Positions 35,856 through 44,380 of a DNA stretch of 64,000 bases are shown here, piece by piece. Below the pieces are notes generated by a model. That model saw only the letters and a list, made by a program, of their open reading frames with translations. It was not told where the DNA came from and did no database searches. The number at the start of each line of letters is the position of its first letter. Position 1 is the stretch's first letter. A program made the position numbers and the translations under genes. Origin of the DNA: Rhabdobacter roseus (lineage in GTDB: Bacteria; Bacteroidota; Bacteroidia; Cytophagales; Spirosomataceae); NCBI RefSeq assembly GCF_014202275.1, contig NZ_JACHGF010000003.1, positions 434,001-498,000 of the forward strand, in the 5' to 3' direction.

Positions 35856-36866
35856 CTAACCGGCGGTTTTTGCTTTTCCCAGCACACTTTCGATACTCAC
35901 GGTCTTTCCTCCTCGGCGCTTGCTTTCGTCGGCCGCTTCCATGAAAGCAAAAATTTCCAGCGTTTCCGTCGCCGCGACCGGCGACACGCCCGTTTCAAAG
36001 TACCCAATGATTTCCCTGAGCAACGGCTCGTAGCCGCCGTACGGCCCCAGCACCACCGCGCCCCCTTCGGTGTAGACGGTACCTCCGTAGCCATTTTTGC
36101 CCGTGCGGGTACCTCGGAAAGTACCCACCCGGCCGTCGGCCCAGGTACCTACCACCACGTCCGTGCCTTCCGTATGTACCCGCACTACCTCCCGGCAGCC
36201 GGTACCCATCGCCGCAAAAAGCATTTCAACGCCGTGTACGCCGTACCAAAACAAATCCGGGTGCGTTTTTTCGAGCGTAGCCGGACTGAACGTATCGGCT
36301 CCCACTACCTCTTTTTTATTCACCTGGTCCAGGCCCTGGATGTACCGCAGCGACGAGGCCGAGAAGACGGGGATTTTGTGCTGGGCCGCCAGGTTAAAGA
36401 GGGCCATGGCGTCGGCCAGGGAGGCGGCGATAGGTTTGTCGATAAAGACGCGCTTGCCGGCTTGGAGTACCTGCCGGGCCTGCTCCAGGTGCCGCCGCCC
36501 GTCGTTGGTTTCGAGCAGTACGACGTCCACTTTTGTCAAAAGTACCTCGATCGACTCCACAATTTCGACGTTCCGCTTTTTCACTTCTTCCACGTAGCCG
36601 GGGATGCGCTTTACGCTCGTCTCGATGTCGTGGCTGCCGTGCGGGTAGGCCGCTACTACCCGGTAGCCCCGGTACTCCGGCTTGGCGTCAGCCGCGTTAA
36701 GTACCTTGGTAAAAGCCACGCTATGCGAGGTATCAAGGCCAATGATACCAATGCGCTTACCCTGCTCCGCCCCGGCCAGCGAAGAGATGGAATAGGTACC
36801 CAATGCCAGGGTACCCAGGGCGGTACGTTGCAGGAAGGCTCGGCGGTCAAGGGAGGTACTTTTCAT
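35856..36866 (-). CDS. Tat-exported Gfo/Idh/MocA oxidoreductase
   Basis: I choose the ATG at 36866 (336 residues); two codons upstream only a TTG is available. A Tat signal (LDRRAFLQRTALGTLALG) precedes an NAD(P)-binding Rossmann start RIGIIGLDTSHSVAF, in which the usual GxGxxG is replaced by GLDTSH. The family lysine region is GKRVFIDKPIAASLADAM. Exported members of this family occur beside susCD pairs and oxidise or rearrange sugars using tightly bound cofactor. It lies upstream of susC on the same strand, separated by the operator. Confidence 0.88.
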   Translation of the reverse strand: MKSTSLDRRAFLQRTALGTLALGTYSISSLAGAEQGKRIGIIGLDTSHSVAFTKVLNAADAKPEYRGYRVVAAYPHGSHDIETSVKRIPGYVEEVKKRNVEIVESIEVLLTKVDVVLLETNDGRRHLEQARQVLQAGKRVFIDKPIAASLADAMALFNLAAQHKIPVFSASSLRYIQGLDQVNKKEVVGADTFSPATLEKTHPDLFWYGVHGVEMLFAAMGTGCREVVRVHTEGTDVVVGTWADGRVGTFRGTRTGKNGYGGTVYTEGGAVVLGPYGGYEPLLREIIGYFETGVSPVAATETLEIFAFMEAADESKRRGGKTVSIESVLGKAKTAG

Positions 36867-36912
36867 GGACAAACTACCTAGTTGAAGTTAGGAGATAAAC
36901 GCGCATTGAGTT

Positions 36913-36931
36913 TAACGTTAACGTACACGTA
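36913..36931. promoter_or_regulatory. second operator-like site related to the 24-bp palindrome
   Basis: The sequence TAACGTTAACGTACACGTA shares the GTACACGT half with the palindrome before susC but is an imperfect dyad. It lies about 50 bp upstream of the oxidoreductase start, so the same regulator may control both units. Confidence 0.5.
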
Positions 36932-37217
36932 AAAGTAAACGACATTTATTAAAGGCACAACTATTCGGCAAATAATTTCCATAAAATTTTAGGTAATCAG
37001 CAAAACGCCGTTATTTATTTAGGGTAATAGCCTTTCGGCAAAATTAATCACAACTTCGCCCTGGCAGCCTTCTGTTTCGCCGCGGGGGGGGACTTGGCGG
37101 CCAAAAAAAACGAAAAGAGGTGTACGGTTTAACCGACCAGGGTACCTTTACAAAAAAGGGAAAACAGCCTGCGTGCTTACCTTCAACGACCTTCTCACGG
37201 CTATTTTATCCATAAAA

Positions 37218-37253
37218 AAAGCAACGGCCCTGAATGCTCCTAGCCGTTGCTTT
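37218..37253 (-). terminator. intrinsic terminator of the lipoprotein gene
   Basis: AAAGCAACGGC (37218-37228) pairs with GCCGTTGCTTT (37243-37253). On the minus strand the stem runs into seven T residues, placing it as the terminator of the gene ending at 37314. Confidence 0.8.
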
Positions 37254-37313
37254 GCTGTCGGTGTTTTTTTACTCCTTCCTATCTCGGGTAGGAATTCCGG
37301 TGGTTGGCCATCT

Positions 37314-37733
37314 TCATCGTTTGGCGATGATGGCAAAGCGCTCCCCGGCGCTATCCTCGCCCGTCACCGTGATAGCATCGCCTTTTATCTTGGCAAACTG
37401 CTCGCCTTCGTAAGCCAAAAAGACCTCGCTTCCGTTTTCGGTCAAGATTACTCCCTCTACGTCGTACGCCATGAAGTCGTCATTCGTGGATTTCTGCCGG
37501 ATGTCGAGCTGGATGTCGACGGTCGTTTCCGTTTTTCGGGTGATCCGGACACTGCCCTTCAGATCGGTATCTTTGGCCGGGATGGTGCGGCCGTCGTAGA
37601 AGAGCTCCGAGAAAACGTAGGTACTGGCTACCCGGGTAGCCAGGTCGGGGGCGGGGTCTTTTTCTTTCTTGCAAGAGCTCAGCAGCGCGGTGGCGGCCCA
37701 CAGCAGTAGCAGGGTAAAGCGTACATTTTTCAT
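37314..37733 (-). CDS. small lipocalin-like lipoprotein, unknown function
   Basis: A 139-residue lipoprotein (LLLLWAATALLSSC, lipid cysteine about 21) followed by KKEKDPAPD. The mature part alternates short polar and hydrophobic strands (VRITRKTETTVDIQLDIRQK, VFLAYEGEQFAKIKGDAIT), consistent with a small lipocalin-like or META-like beta-barrel common in Bacteroidota. No catalytic motif is seen. It is monocistronic with its own terminator. Function is unknown. Confidence 0.75.
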   Translation of the reverse strand: MKNVRFTLLLLWAATALLSSCKKEKDPAPDLATRVASTYVFSELFYDGRTIPAKDTDLKGSVRITRKTETTVDIQLDIRQKSTNDDFMAYDVEGVILTENGSEVFLAYEGEQFAKIKGDAITVTGEDSAGERFAIIAKR

Positions 37734-37870
37734 GGCTTAGTAAAATAGTTTGGGTGAAAATAAAAAGGTACTTAGCGCCGGGCAGCTGGGCCGTCTGGCT
37801 GACACAAAAGTACCCTCCACCCCAGGGACATCCAAGTACCCTCCGTACCAACCCCCCGAGAAGCCCGGCG

Positions 37871-37905
37871 AATTGGTACTTTGACCGCCTGAATTGCGCT
37901 AAGTA
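37871..37905. repeat. 35-bp direct repeat, left copy
   Basis: The repeat starts AATTGGTACTTTGACCGCCT and continues GAATTGCGC, then T or C, then AAGTA. It matches 40407-40441 with one mismatch in 35. The two copies bracket the SGNH-hydrolase gene and the non-coding region after it. Confidence 0.85.
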
Positions 37906-37934
37906 GTGGGCAACTAATTAACAGTTGACTTGAT

Positions 37935-39392
37935 TTACTCTCGCTTTTTAGAAAAGACATAGCTCAGGACCACTGCTCTCAAAAAGCCATATAATTTTAT
38001 TAAAATCCAGAGTCCAATCACAAGGGTGGCAAGTTTGCAGGCAACAGGTTGCGAAAACCAATACAAAATGCCGAAGACAAGGCCAAAAGCCAGTAATTTC
38101 AGCCCGATAAAGCGCCAGTTTGACGGGCTTTTTTCGCTTCTAAAGGCCCTGTAGGCTTGTTCAAAGGAGGGTTGTTCGGTTGTATCCATTGACCTATAGA
38201 CGCGCGGTATTTCTTCGGTAATGGTACTGCCTTTTTTAAGTTCATTTCGCAAAGCTACCGCCTTACGCATGGCGTTGGCGTATGCTTGCCCAACCTGCAA
38301 AAACTTGTGGCTCTTGATATGGATTTCATCAAACCATTCATTGGGTTTGGTTAGCCCCTGGCTGTCGATATGATAGACGTATTTATACGATGCGGCCGTT
38401 TCTATAACCATGTGCTTGAACAGGTACAGCATCGCTTTAATAGAACTGTGCATCTTTTCGGGTTCATAAAACTCCGCATTGCGCATGGCGGTTTCAATCC
38501 ATTTGCCACTTTGAAGTATTTCATTAAGTGGCCGTTGGTACCAGTATGCTAGTTCGAAAGGCCTTTTAATCAGTATTTGCGGAATGGCATAGTCGTAGCT
38601 CTGCGTAAAAATGGGCATTATTTCATATTTAGCACGAAGGCACGCAAAGAGGTAATCGTACTGCCACTGCATGATATTGAGAAAGCCAAAAAATTCTTTG
38701 GTCAGGTGTTTGACGCCCGCCCTGATGGCATCGGCTTCTGCTTGCCTGCCTTCTTTCTCAAGATCTATTAAGCCTTGTTTGAAACGCTCAGGAATAGTTT
38801 GGGTATAGATGTAGTTGGGGCAGTTCTGCACATTTGTTTCAGTGATACCCTGTACAATGCCCCGGCACATAATTCCAATTTTTTTGTCGCCCAGCAGGTC
38901 GTTCCCACCCGCGCTGACCAAAAAGACATCGGGTTTAATAACCGACAGCATATCAATATACTCGCCCTGAAAGAGCATATTATCGAGCCAATCGGCAGCA
39001 GAGGCTAGGCTGTAAACGGCGATGTCTTCATTACGATTGATATGGTCAACGATGTCTTGCAAAAAGGGGTGTTCAAACCATGAGTCCCCTTCCGCGACGA
39101 CCACAATATTGCTTTTCTCTTTCCTAAAATCCTTTTGCATTCTATCCCAAAATAGATCCTGTCGTTTGGCCCGGCTAATTTTGTTGAAAAAGCCTAATCC
39201 GCCATCAGCAGCTGTTGAGCGAAAAATACCTCTCTCCGATAAATCTAAAATCTGAATGGCCGTTTCCCGAATGATTGTATCAGGCAGAAGCTTTTGTCGA
39301 AGGGCTTTGGTCAGCACTTTTGCGTCCTTCAATTCAAATTCTAATGGTCGGTGTTTGAGTTTTTTAATAAGACCTTTAAGGTATATTTTCAT
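37935..39392 (-). CDS. SGNH/GDSL-like hydrolase with C-terminal membrane helices
   Basis: I use the ATG at 39392 (485 residues); the frame can be extended one codon to a TTG. SGNH blocks are present: GDSW at 102-105 (nucleophile Ser104), GGND at 162-165 and DEIH at 355-358 (catalytic Asp and His). There is no signal peptide. Two hydrophobic helices lie at about 427-447 and 451-471, so the catalytic part probably faces the cytosol from the inner membrane. The long N-terminal region (1-95) has no recognised domain. Base composition is more AT-rich than neighbours and the AAGTACC motif is missing, which together with the flanking direct repeats suggests acquisition by transfer. Confidence 0.75.
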   Translation of the reverse strand: MKIYLKGLIKKLKHRPLEFELKDAKVLTKALRQKLLPDTIIRETAIQILDLSERGIFRSTAADGGLGFFNKISRAKRQDLFWDRMQKDFRKEKSNIVVVAEGDSWFEHPFLQDIVDHINRNEDIAVYSLASAADWLDNMLFQGEYIDMLSVIKPDVFLVSAGGNDLLGDKKIGIMCRGIVQGITETNVQNCPNYIYTQTIPERFKQGLIDLEKEGRQAEADAIRAGVKHLTKEFFGFLNIMQWQYDYLFACLRAKYEIMPIFTQSYDYAIPQILIKRPFELAYWYQRPLNEILQSGKWIETAMRNAEFYEPEKMHSSIKAMLYLFKHMVIETAASYKYVYHIDSQGLTKPNEWFDEIHIKSHKFLQVGQAYANAMRKAVALRNELKKGSTITEEIPRVYRSMDTTEQPSFEQAYRAFRSEKSPSNWRFIGLKLLAFGLVFGILYWFSQPVACKLATLVIGLWILIKLYGFLRAVVLSYVFSKKRE

Positions 39393-40134
39393 CAAGAAAA
39401 GATTAAGTAATACAAAAACTATGATCTTATTTGGACGCGTAGCGGTCGAACATTTCCGGTCCGCCGGGTCAGTAGAAAGAAAAATAGGCTTATGGATGGA
39501 TCATCCCACTAGCTATTGCTCCGTAAATTAGCCTATAAAGTCAGTCCGGTAGTTGACAAAACTCCTTCATTTTATTGAAGAGAAAGCTAGTAGGATACTT
39601 TACGCTCCTATTCACTCATTAATAAGTACCTAAAAGCACAAGGCGGGATTAATGCGGGAATCTTGGCTATAAATATAGCGCACCTATGGCACTTATTCAA
39701 TACATTATCAATAGCCTAGTCTCGTTGTCCGAGTTAAATATTATTCTACTTCCACATATCATAGAATCAAATCGTCCGGCTACTGTTCTCTAGAGAATAC
39801 TTTCTTTAAGAAAGAAGACCTTACTACGTTACACTAACCCCTTCCATTAGAGCATTCGTTCTCGCCGAAAACTAGTCATAACGCTTCTTTTGAATAGCTG
39901 CTTAGCAGCGAACTAGAAATCAAACCAACAGCCAGAAACCTCTTGATGCCAGGACAAAGTAGACACCAACAAACTGATTATCATCCATTTACAAATCATG
40001 CCAATAAAGGTTTACTTGGTGAGTGAATGAGTCTGTAACTATTTTTCTTAAAGCTGTGATCCTTGTTCCCTGTACACTCACGGCGGAAAAGCTTCAAGAG
40101 CTAAATCCCTCACCAAAAAGCTTGAGCCGAATCA

Positions 40135-40290
40135 GTGCCGTAGGCACGCGATGTTTATAGCTAAAAGCCCCCCCAAATCCGTCGGCGTGCCGTTAGGTAC
40201 GCAAGCCCAACGCTGGTTGCGTACCTGACGGCACGCGGGTTCCCTCCCTACGTCTTCTTTTCTATAAACATCCGACCGCTACGCGGCCAC
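40135..40290. repeat. large nested palindrome (REP/cruciform-like element)
   Basis: The inner hairpin has a 20-bp stem with a single G-T pair: GCGTGCCGTTAGGTACGCAA (40185-40204) with 40217-40236, loop 12 nt. An outer perfect 10-bp pair ATGTTTATAG (40151-40160)/CTATAAACAT (40262-40271) encloses it. A small hairpin GTGCC-GTA-GGCAC precedes it (40135-40147). The small hairpin and the inner stem share GTGCCGT.AGG.ACGC, as in diverged REP copies. Confidence 0.75.
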
Positions 40291-40406
40291 AAAAGTTAGT
40301 GGTATGTGAGTTCGTTTGTAAACCCTTCTGAAGCGTAAAGTAGACTCCTTGAATCAAAAGAAGGGAAACCCTACAAGGTACTTTATAAACTAATTCACCT
40401 AGCAAT

Positions 40407-40441
40407 AATTGGTACTTTGACCGCCTGAATTGCGCCAAGTA
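40407..40441. repeat. 35-bp direct repeat, right copy
   Basis: Same sequence and orientation as 37871-37905 apart from one base (C for T before AAGTA). The copies are 2.5 kb apart. Confidence 0.85.
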
Positions 40442-40801
40442 CCTTCGTACGTAGAATAACCGCCAGAAACCAAATTTTTACCCACACGAAAGGCCCCTGT
40501 ACCCACGCCTTCCTCCTCTTCCCAGCCTCGGCAGCAGGGCCGGCCGGGTACCTAAACCGATGAAGTACCTGGCCGCGCGGCGAGGCAGGAAGCAAAAGCA
40601 TGGCCTGAAACGTAAAAAGTAAAGTCGTATGGATGTTTTGTTGGTTTTTGACGTACCGGCCCTTATATTTGGTATCGTTTTTTTGGAAACGAATGCGCCC
40701 CCTCAAGAAAGTACTCTTTATTTTTCGTTAGATCCTTATTCCTAAACCCTTGCACTACGAAACGTTACCGTAGCTGCAATTGACCATCACCGTGCCTGTC
40801 T

Positions 40802-43753
40802 ATGAAGGTATCTACTTCTGCGCCTTTTCGAATTATTTATTCCTTATTGGAACACGAATTTCTGGGCTACCTCTTTGAATCCTTTGTAGTACAACTCGAC
40901 AGCCGGGGTGACCTTACCTTGCAGATCCAAAATATTTCGTATAAAAATGTCAATGAGTTTGCGGCGGGCCTCGACGAGGCTGACTTCGAGCTCGTACGGC
41001 TCATCGACGAAATCCAGCAGGACGTCATCCTGCGCAAATTCAATACCCGTAAGCTGTCTCCCGTTGATTTCTTTTTTAAAGTGTATGACGCGCAAAAGGG
41101 CGACAAAGTACTTCAGGAAGCCATCGCGGGGTACCTGGAAGGAATCAAAGCGCAAATTCTGGACAACCTGAAAGGCAAGGAAATCTTCGTGATGGGCAAC
41201 GACGGCAACCCTACCTGGAAGCAGATCTACTGGCAGCCCGAAAAGGCCCAAGTACGGTTTCACTTGGTTCGGAACGAAGAAAATACCCACTACTACCCGA
41301 CGCTCAAGCACGCCGGACAAAAGCTTGACTTTCAGTATAACGACGGCATCATCATTTGTGACGAACCCGCCTGGCTGGTCGTGAAGGATCAGCTGTACCA
41401 CTTTGAAGGTAAAGTTGACGGCAAAAAACTCCGCCCCTTTCTCAACAAGCGCTTCATCGTGATTCCGCGGAAGGTGGAGGATCAGTATTACCGTAAATTC
41501 GTGCTGCCGCTCATTGCCTCCTACGACGTGAAGGGACGGGGCATCGAAATCCGAAACGAATCGCAACTACCCAGGCCTATTCTAACCCTGACCGAACTCA
41601 ACTCCAAAGTTTCCTCGGCGCCGGTTTTGTTTGGCCTGGACGAAGATGCCCCCCCCGAAGAAAGCGAGCAGGACGAAGAAAGCGACCTGGCGATTGACCT
41701 GTCGTTTCAGTACGGTTCGTTTTCGTTTCACTTCGACAGCTTCGCCCACGACTCCAACGTGAGCCTCGAGAAACGCGACGAAGATTATATTTTTCATAAA
41801 ATCCGGCGGGACCTGCGGGCCGAACGCCAGCGGATCAACCAGCTGAAAGAATGGGAGCTCGACCTGCGCAAAGGCCGGGTGGTAATGCCCCGCAACCGGG
41901 CCTTTGGCTGGATCCAGCGCATGGCTCCTCAACTGGCCGAGCACGGCATCCAGGTGCAGCAGAACGCCAGCGATGCCAAGCGCTACTTTTTGGGGTACTC
42001 GTCCCTGGACGTGTCCATTACCGAAGGCCACGATTGGTTCGACATCCAGGCGCGGGTGCGGTTTGGTGAGTACGAGATCCCCTTCATTAAGCTGCGGCAG
42101 TACATTTTGCACCAAAAACGGGAATTCCTCCTGCCGAACGGCGAGGTGGCGGTAATCCCCGAGTGGTGGTTTACGAAGTACTCCGAGCTGTTTGCCTTTG
42201 CCGAGCATGACCCCCAGCTCGATAGCCTGCGGCTCTGCAAACACCACCTCATGCTGGTGCAGGAGCTCCAAAAAGAAAGCCTCGCGGCCACGGTCATGAG
42301 CCGACGGCTCGAAAACTTGCGGGATTTTCAGCGCATCGAGGAGTACGCGCCCCCGGAGCGGTTTCAGGGCCTGCTGCGCCCCTACCAAAAGGCGGGCTAC
42401 GACTGGCTGCGCTTCCTGAATCAGTACCGCTTCGGCGGCTGCCTGGCCGACGACATGGGGCTGGGAAAAACCGTGCAAACGCTGGCTTTCCTGCAGTCGC
42501 AGAAGGAAGCCGGAAGTACCCAGCCGTCGCTGCTGGTGATGCCCACCTCCCTGCTTTACAACTGGGCGCTGGAAGCGCAGCGCTTCACCCCCGAGCTACG
42601 GATATGCATGTATACGGGTACCTACCGCGATAAAAATACGGAGCAATTTGAAAACTACGACCTCATCCTGACTTCCTACGGGATTGTGAGGCTGGATATT
42701 GACTTACTGAAAACCTACCGCTTTCACTACGTGATTCTGGACGAGTCGCAGGCCATCAAGAATCCTTCTTCCAACATCACTAAGGCCGTAAAACAGCTCA
42801 ACTCCGCCCACCGGCTCATCCTGACGGGTACACCGCTGGAAAACAGCACCCTGGACCTGTGGTCGCAGATGACTTTCATCAATCCCGGCCTACTGGGCAG
42901 CCAGAAGTTTTTCCGGGACCAGTACCAGGTACCCATCGAGAAGCGCAACGACGAGGAGCGGATGCAGCGGCTCTACAACCTCATTAAGCCCTTTATTTTG
43001 CGGCGGCACAAGTCGCAGGTCGCCACCGACCTGCCCGCGAAGATCGAGAGCATTCATTACTCCGAAATGAGCCCGGAACAGGAAAAGCAGTACGAAGAGG
43101 CGAAGTCGTACTACCGAAACCTCATTCTGAAGAGCATCGACGAGGAAGGCATGGCGCGCTCGCAGATGGTGGTGCTTCAGGGCCTGACCAAGCTGCGGCA
43201 GCTGGCCAATCACCCCCGCATGGTCGATCCGGGCTACGAGGGCGATTCGGGTAAGTTTGAGGATGTACTTCGAAAGCTCGAAACCGCCGTGGGTGAAAAC
43301 CACAAGATCCTGATTTTTAGCCAGTACATTCGTCACCTCGACTTGTTCCGAAAGTACCTCGACCAGCAGCAGGTACCTTACGCCTACCTCGACGGCTCTA
43401 CTAAAGACCGGCAGGCGCAGGTAGAGTACTTCCAGAACGACGAGTCCCTTAAGCTCTTCCTGATTTCGCTCAAAGCCGGGGGCCTGGGCCTCAATCTCAC
43501 GGCCGCCGACTACGTCTTTATCCTGGACCCCTGGTGGAACCCCGCCATCGAAGCCCAGGCCATCGACCGCGCCCACCGGATCGGTCAGGACAAGACGGTT
43601 TTTACCTATAAATTCATTACCAAAAATTCGGTAGAAGAAAAAATACTGGCCCTGCAACGTACCAAACGCCAGCTCGCCGACGACCTGATCTCCAACGAGG
43701 ACGGCTTCATAAAAGCGCTCTCGCGCGAGGACGTCTTGGCCCTGCTGGAATAA
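40802..43753 (+). CDS. SNF2-family DEAD/DEAH-box helicase
   Basis: A 983-residue cytoplasmic ATPase. About 540 N-terminal residues precede the motor and contain an acidic stretch (PPEESEQDEESDLAIDL). Walker A is DDMGLGKTVQTLAF (550-563). Walker B is LDESQAIKN (DESQ at 647-650) instead of the more usual DEAH/DEAQ. The motor continues with LILTGTPLENSTLDLWSQM, the helicase C domain with KILIFSQYIRHLD, LISLKAGGLGLNLTAADYV and the QAIDRAHRIGQ arginine finger. Bacterial SNF2 proteins remodel RNA polymerase or DNA-protein complexes, and some belong to defence systems. No partner gene is apparent. Confidence 0.93.
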   Translation: MKVSTSAPFRIIYSLLEHEFLGYLFESFVVQLDSRGDLTLQIQNISYKNVNEFAAGLDEADFELVRLIDEIQQDVILRKFNTRKLSPVDFFFKVYDAQKGDKVLQEAIAGYLEGIKAQILDNLKGKEIFVMGNDGNPTWKQIYWQPEKAQVRFHLVRNEENTHYYPTLKHAGQKLDFQYNDGIIICDEPAWLVVKDQLYHFEGKVDGKKLRPFLNKRFIVIPRKVEDQYYRKFVLPLIASYDVKGRGIEIRNESQLPRPILTLTELNSKVSSAPVLFGLDEDAPPEESEQDEESDLAIDLSFQYGSFSFHFDSFAHDSNVSLEKRDEDYIFHKIRRDLRAERQRINQLKEWELDLRKGRVVMPRNRAFGWIQRMAPQLAEHGIQVQQNASDAKRYFLGYSSLDVSITEGHDWFDIQARVRFGEYEIPFIKLRQYILHQKREFLLPNGEVAVIPEWWFTKYSELFAFAEHDPQLDSLRLCKHHLMLVQELQKESLAATVMSRRLENLRDFQRIEEYAPPERFQGLLRPYQKAGYDWLRFLNQYRFGGCLADDMGLGKTVQTLAFLQSQKEAGSTQPSLLVMPTSLLYNWALEAQRFTPELRICMYTGTYRDKNTEQFENYDLILTSYGIVRLDIDLLKTYRFHYVILDESQAIKNPSSNITKAVKQLNSAHRLILTGTPLENSTLDLWSQMTFINPGLLGSQKFFRDQYQVPIEKRNDEERMQRLYNLIKPFILRRHKSQVATDLPAKIESIHYSEMSPEQEKQYEEAKSYYRNLILKSIDEEGMARSQMVVLQGLTKLRQLANHPRMVDPGYEGDSGKFEDVLRKLETAVGENHKILIFSQYIRHLDLFRKYLDQQQVPYAYLDGSTKDRQAQVEYFQNDESLKLFLISLKAGGLGLNLTAADYVFILDPWWNPAIEAQAIDRAHRIGQDKTVFTYKFITKNSVEEKILALQRTKRQLADDLISNEDGFIKALSREDVLALLE

Positions 43754-43791
43754 ACGGAGGCAAAGTGGACCCGAGAAAGGTACTTTGGTAG

Positions 43792-44316
43792 CTACTGCAA
43801 ATACACGCCTTCCTGCTCCGGATCGCTGAGGACTACTTTTACGTGCTCGTTGAAGGTGGTACTTAAAGAGTAGCCCACGTAGTCGGCCGATACGGGAAAG
43901 CAGCGGTGGTTGCGGTCCACGATGACGGCCACCTGTAGCTTTTTGATGGGTACTTTCAGAAAGGGTTGCAGCGCAAAGGCCAGCGTGCGGCCCGTGTTGA
44001 GCACGTCGTCCACCACCACCACCACCTGCCCGTCCAGGGCTACGTCTTCGCCCCCAAACGCAATGGGGCTTTGGTACGCGAGCGATTTGTCAAAACGTAC
44101 TTCAATGAGGGTTGTTTTTAGGGGGGATATTTCCCGTAGCTCCTCCACCAGGCGCTGGGCAAACGCGTAGCCTTCGCCCACGATTCCGGCTATCACCACG
44201 CCAGACTCTTCAAAATTTTGTTCGTAGATTTCAAAGGCGATGCGCCGGATCTTCTGGCGAGCCTGCAAGGGCGTCAGGATTTGTTGACGAAACGACGAAG
44301 CAACGGGAGTAGCCAT
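43792..44316 (-). CDS. PyrR-like phosphoribosyltransferase
   Basis: A 174-residue type I phosphoribosyltransferase with the PRPP loop VVVVDDVLNTGRT at about 99-111 and a hood strand VIAGIVGEGYAFAQRL. It resembles PyrR/uracil phosphoribosyltransferase regulators of Bacteroidota, which salvage bases or bind pyrimidine mRNA leaders. There is no pyrimidine gene nearby, so a regulatory role is not supported. The gene converges on the SNF2 gene with a 38-bp gap. Confidence 0.85.
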   Translation of the reverse strand: MATPVASSFRQQILTPLQARQKIRRIAFEIYEQNFEESGVVIAGIVGEGYAFAQRLVEELREISPLKTTLIEVRFDKSLAYQSPIAFGGEDVALDGQVVVVVDDVLNTGRTLAFALQPFLKVPIKKLQVAVIVDRNHRCFPVSADYVGYSLSTTFNEHVKVVLSDPEQEGVYLQ

Positions 44317-44380
44317 GGGTGTATAGTAAAAAGCACGATTCTACCGCAAAAGTAAGCAGGTATGAAAACTTCTCAACGCT

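Larger units (their letters stand above)
36867..37313. other. intergenic region upstream of the oxidoreductase gene
   Basis: It contains a second operator-like site (36913-36931), a G-run near 37084-37090 and the terminator at 37218-37253. Otherwise AT-rich; no gene is supported. Confidence 0.6.
39396..40801. other. 1.4-kb non-coding region with repeats
   Basis: No credible gene is seen on either strand. Contents: GCGTAGCGGTCG at 39437-39448 with its inverse at 40273-40284, a nested palindrome (40135-40290), the right copy of the 35-bp direct repeat (40407-40441) and the leader of the SNF2 gene. The left part is AT-rich and looks like decayed accessory DNA. Confidence 0.6.

Noticed and set aside
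21152-36866. Classic polysaccharide utilisation locus
   Set aside because: Although susCD is present, no glycoside hydrolase or polysaccharide lyase is encoded in the operon; the only GH16 is 16 kb away.
39256-39531. Plus-strand open frame at the start of the SGNH gene
   Set aside because: It overlaps the 5' end of a well-supported minus-strand gene and shows no domain or protein-like composition.
40135-40290. Retron msr-msd or similar structured RNA
   Set aside because: The nested stems are suggestive, but no reverse transcriptase gene is close by.
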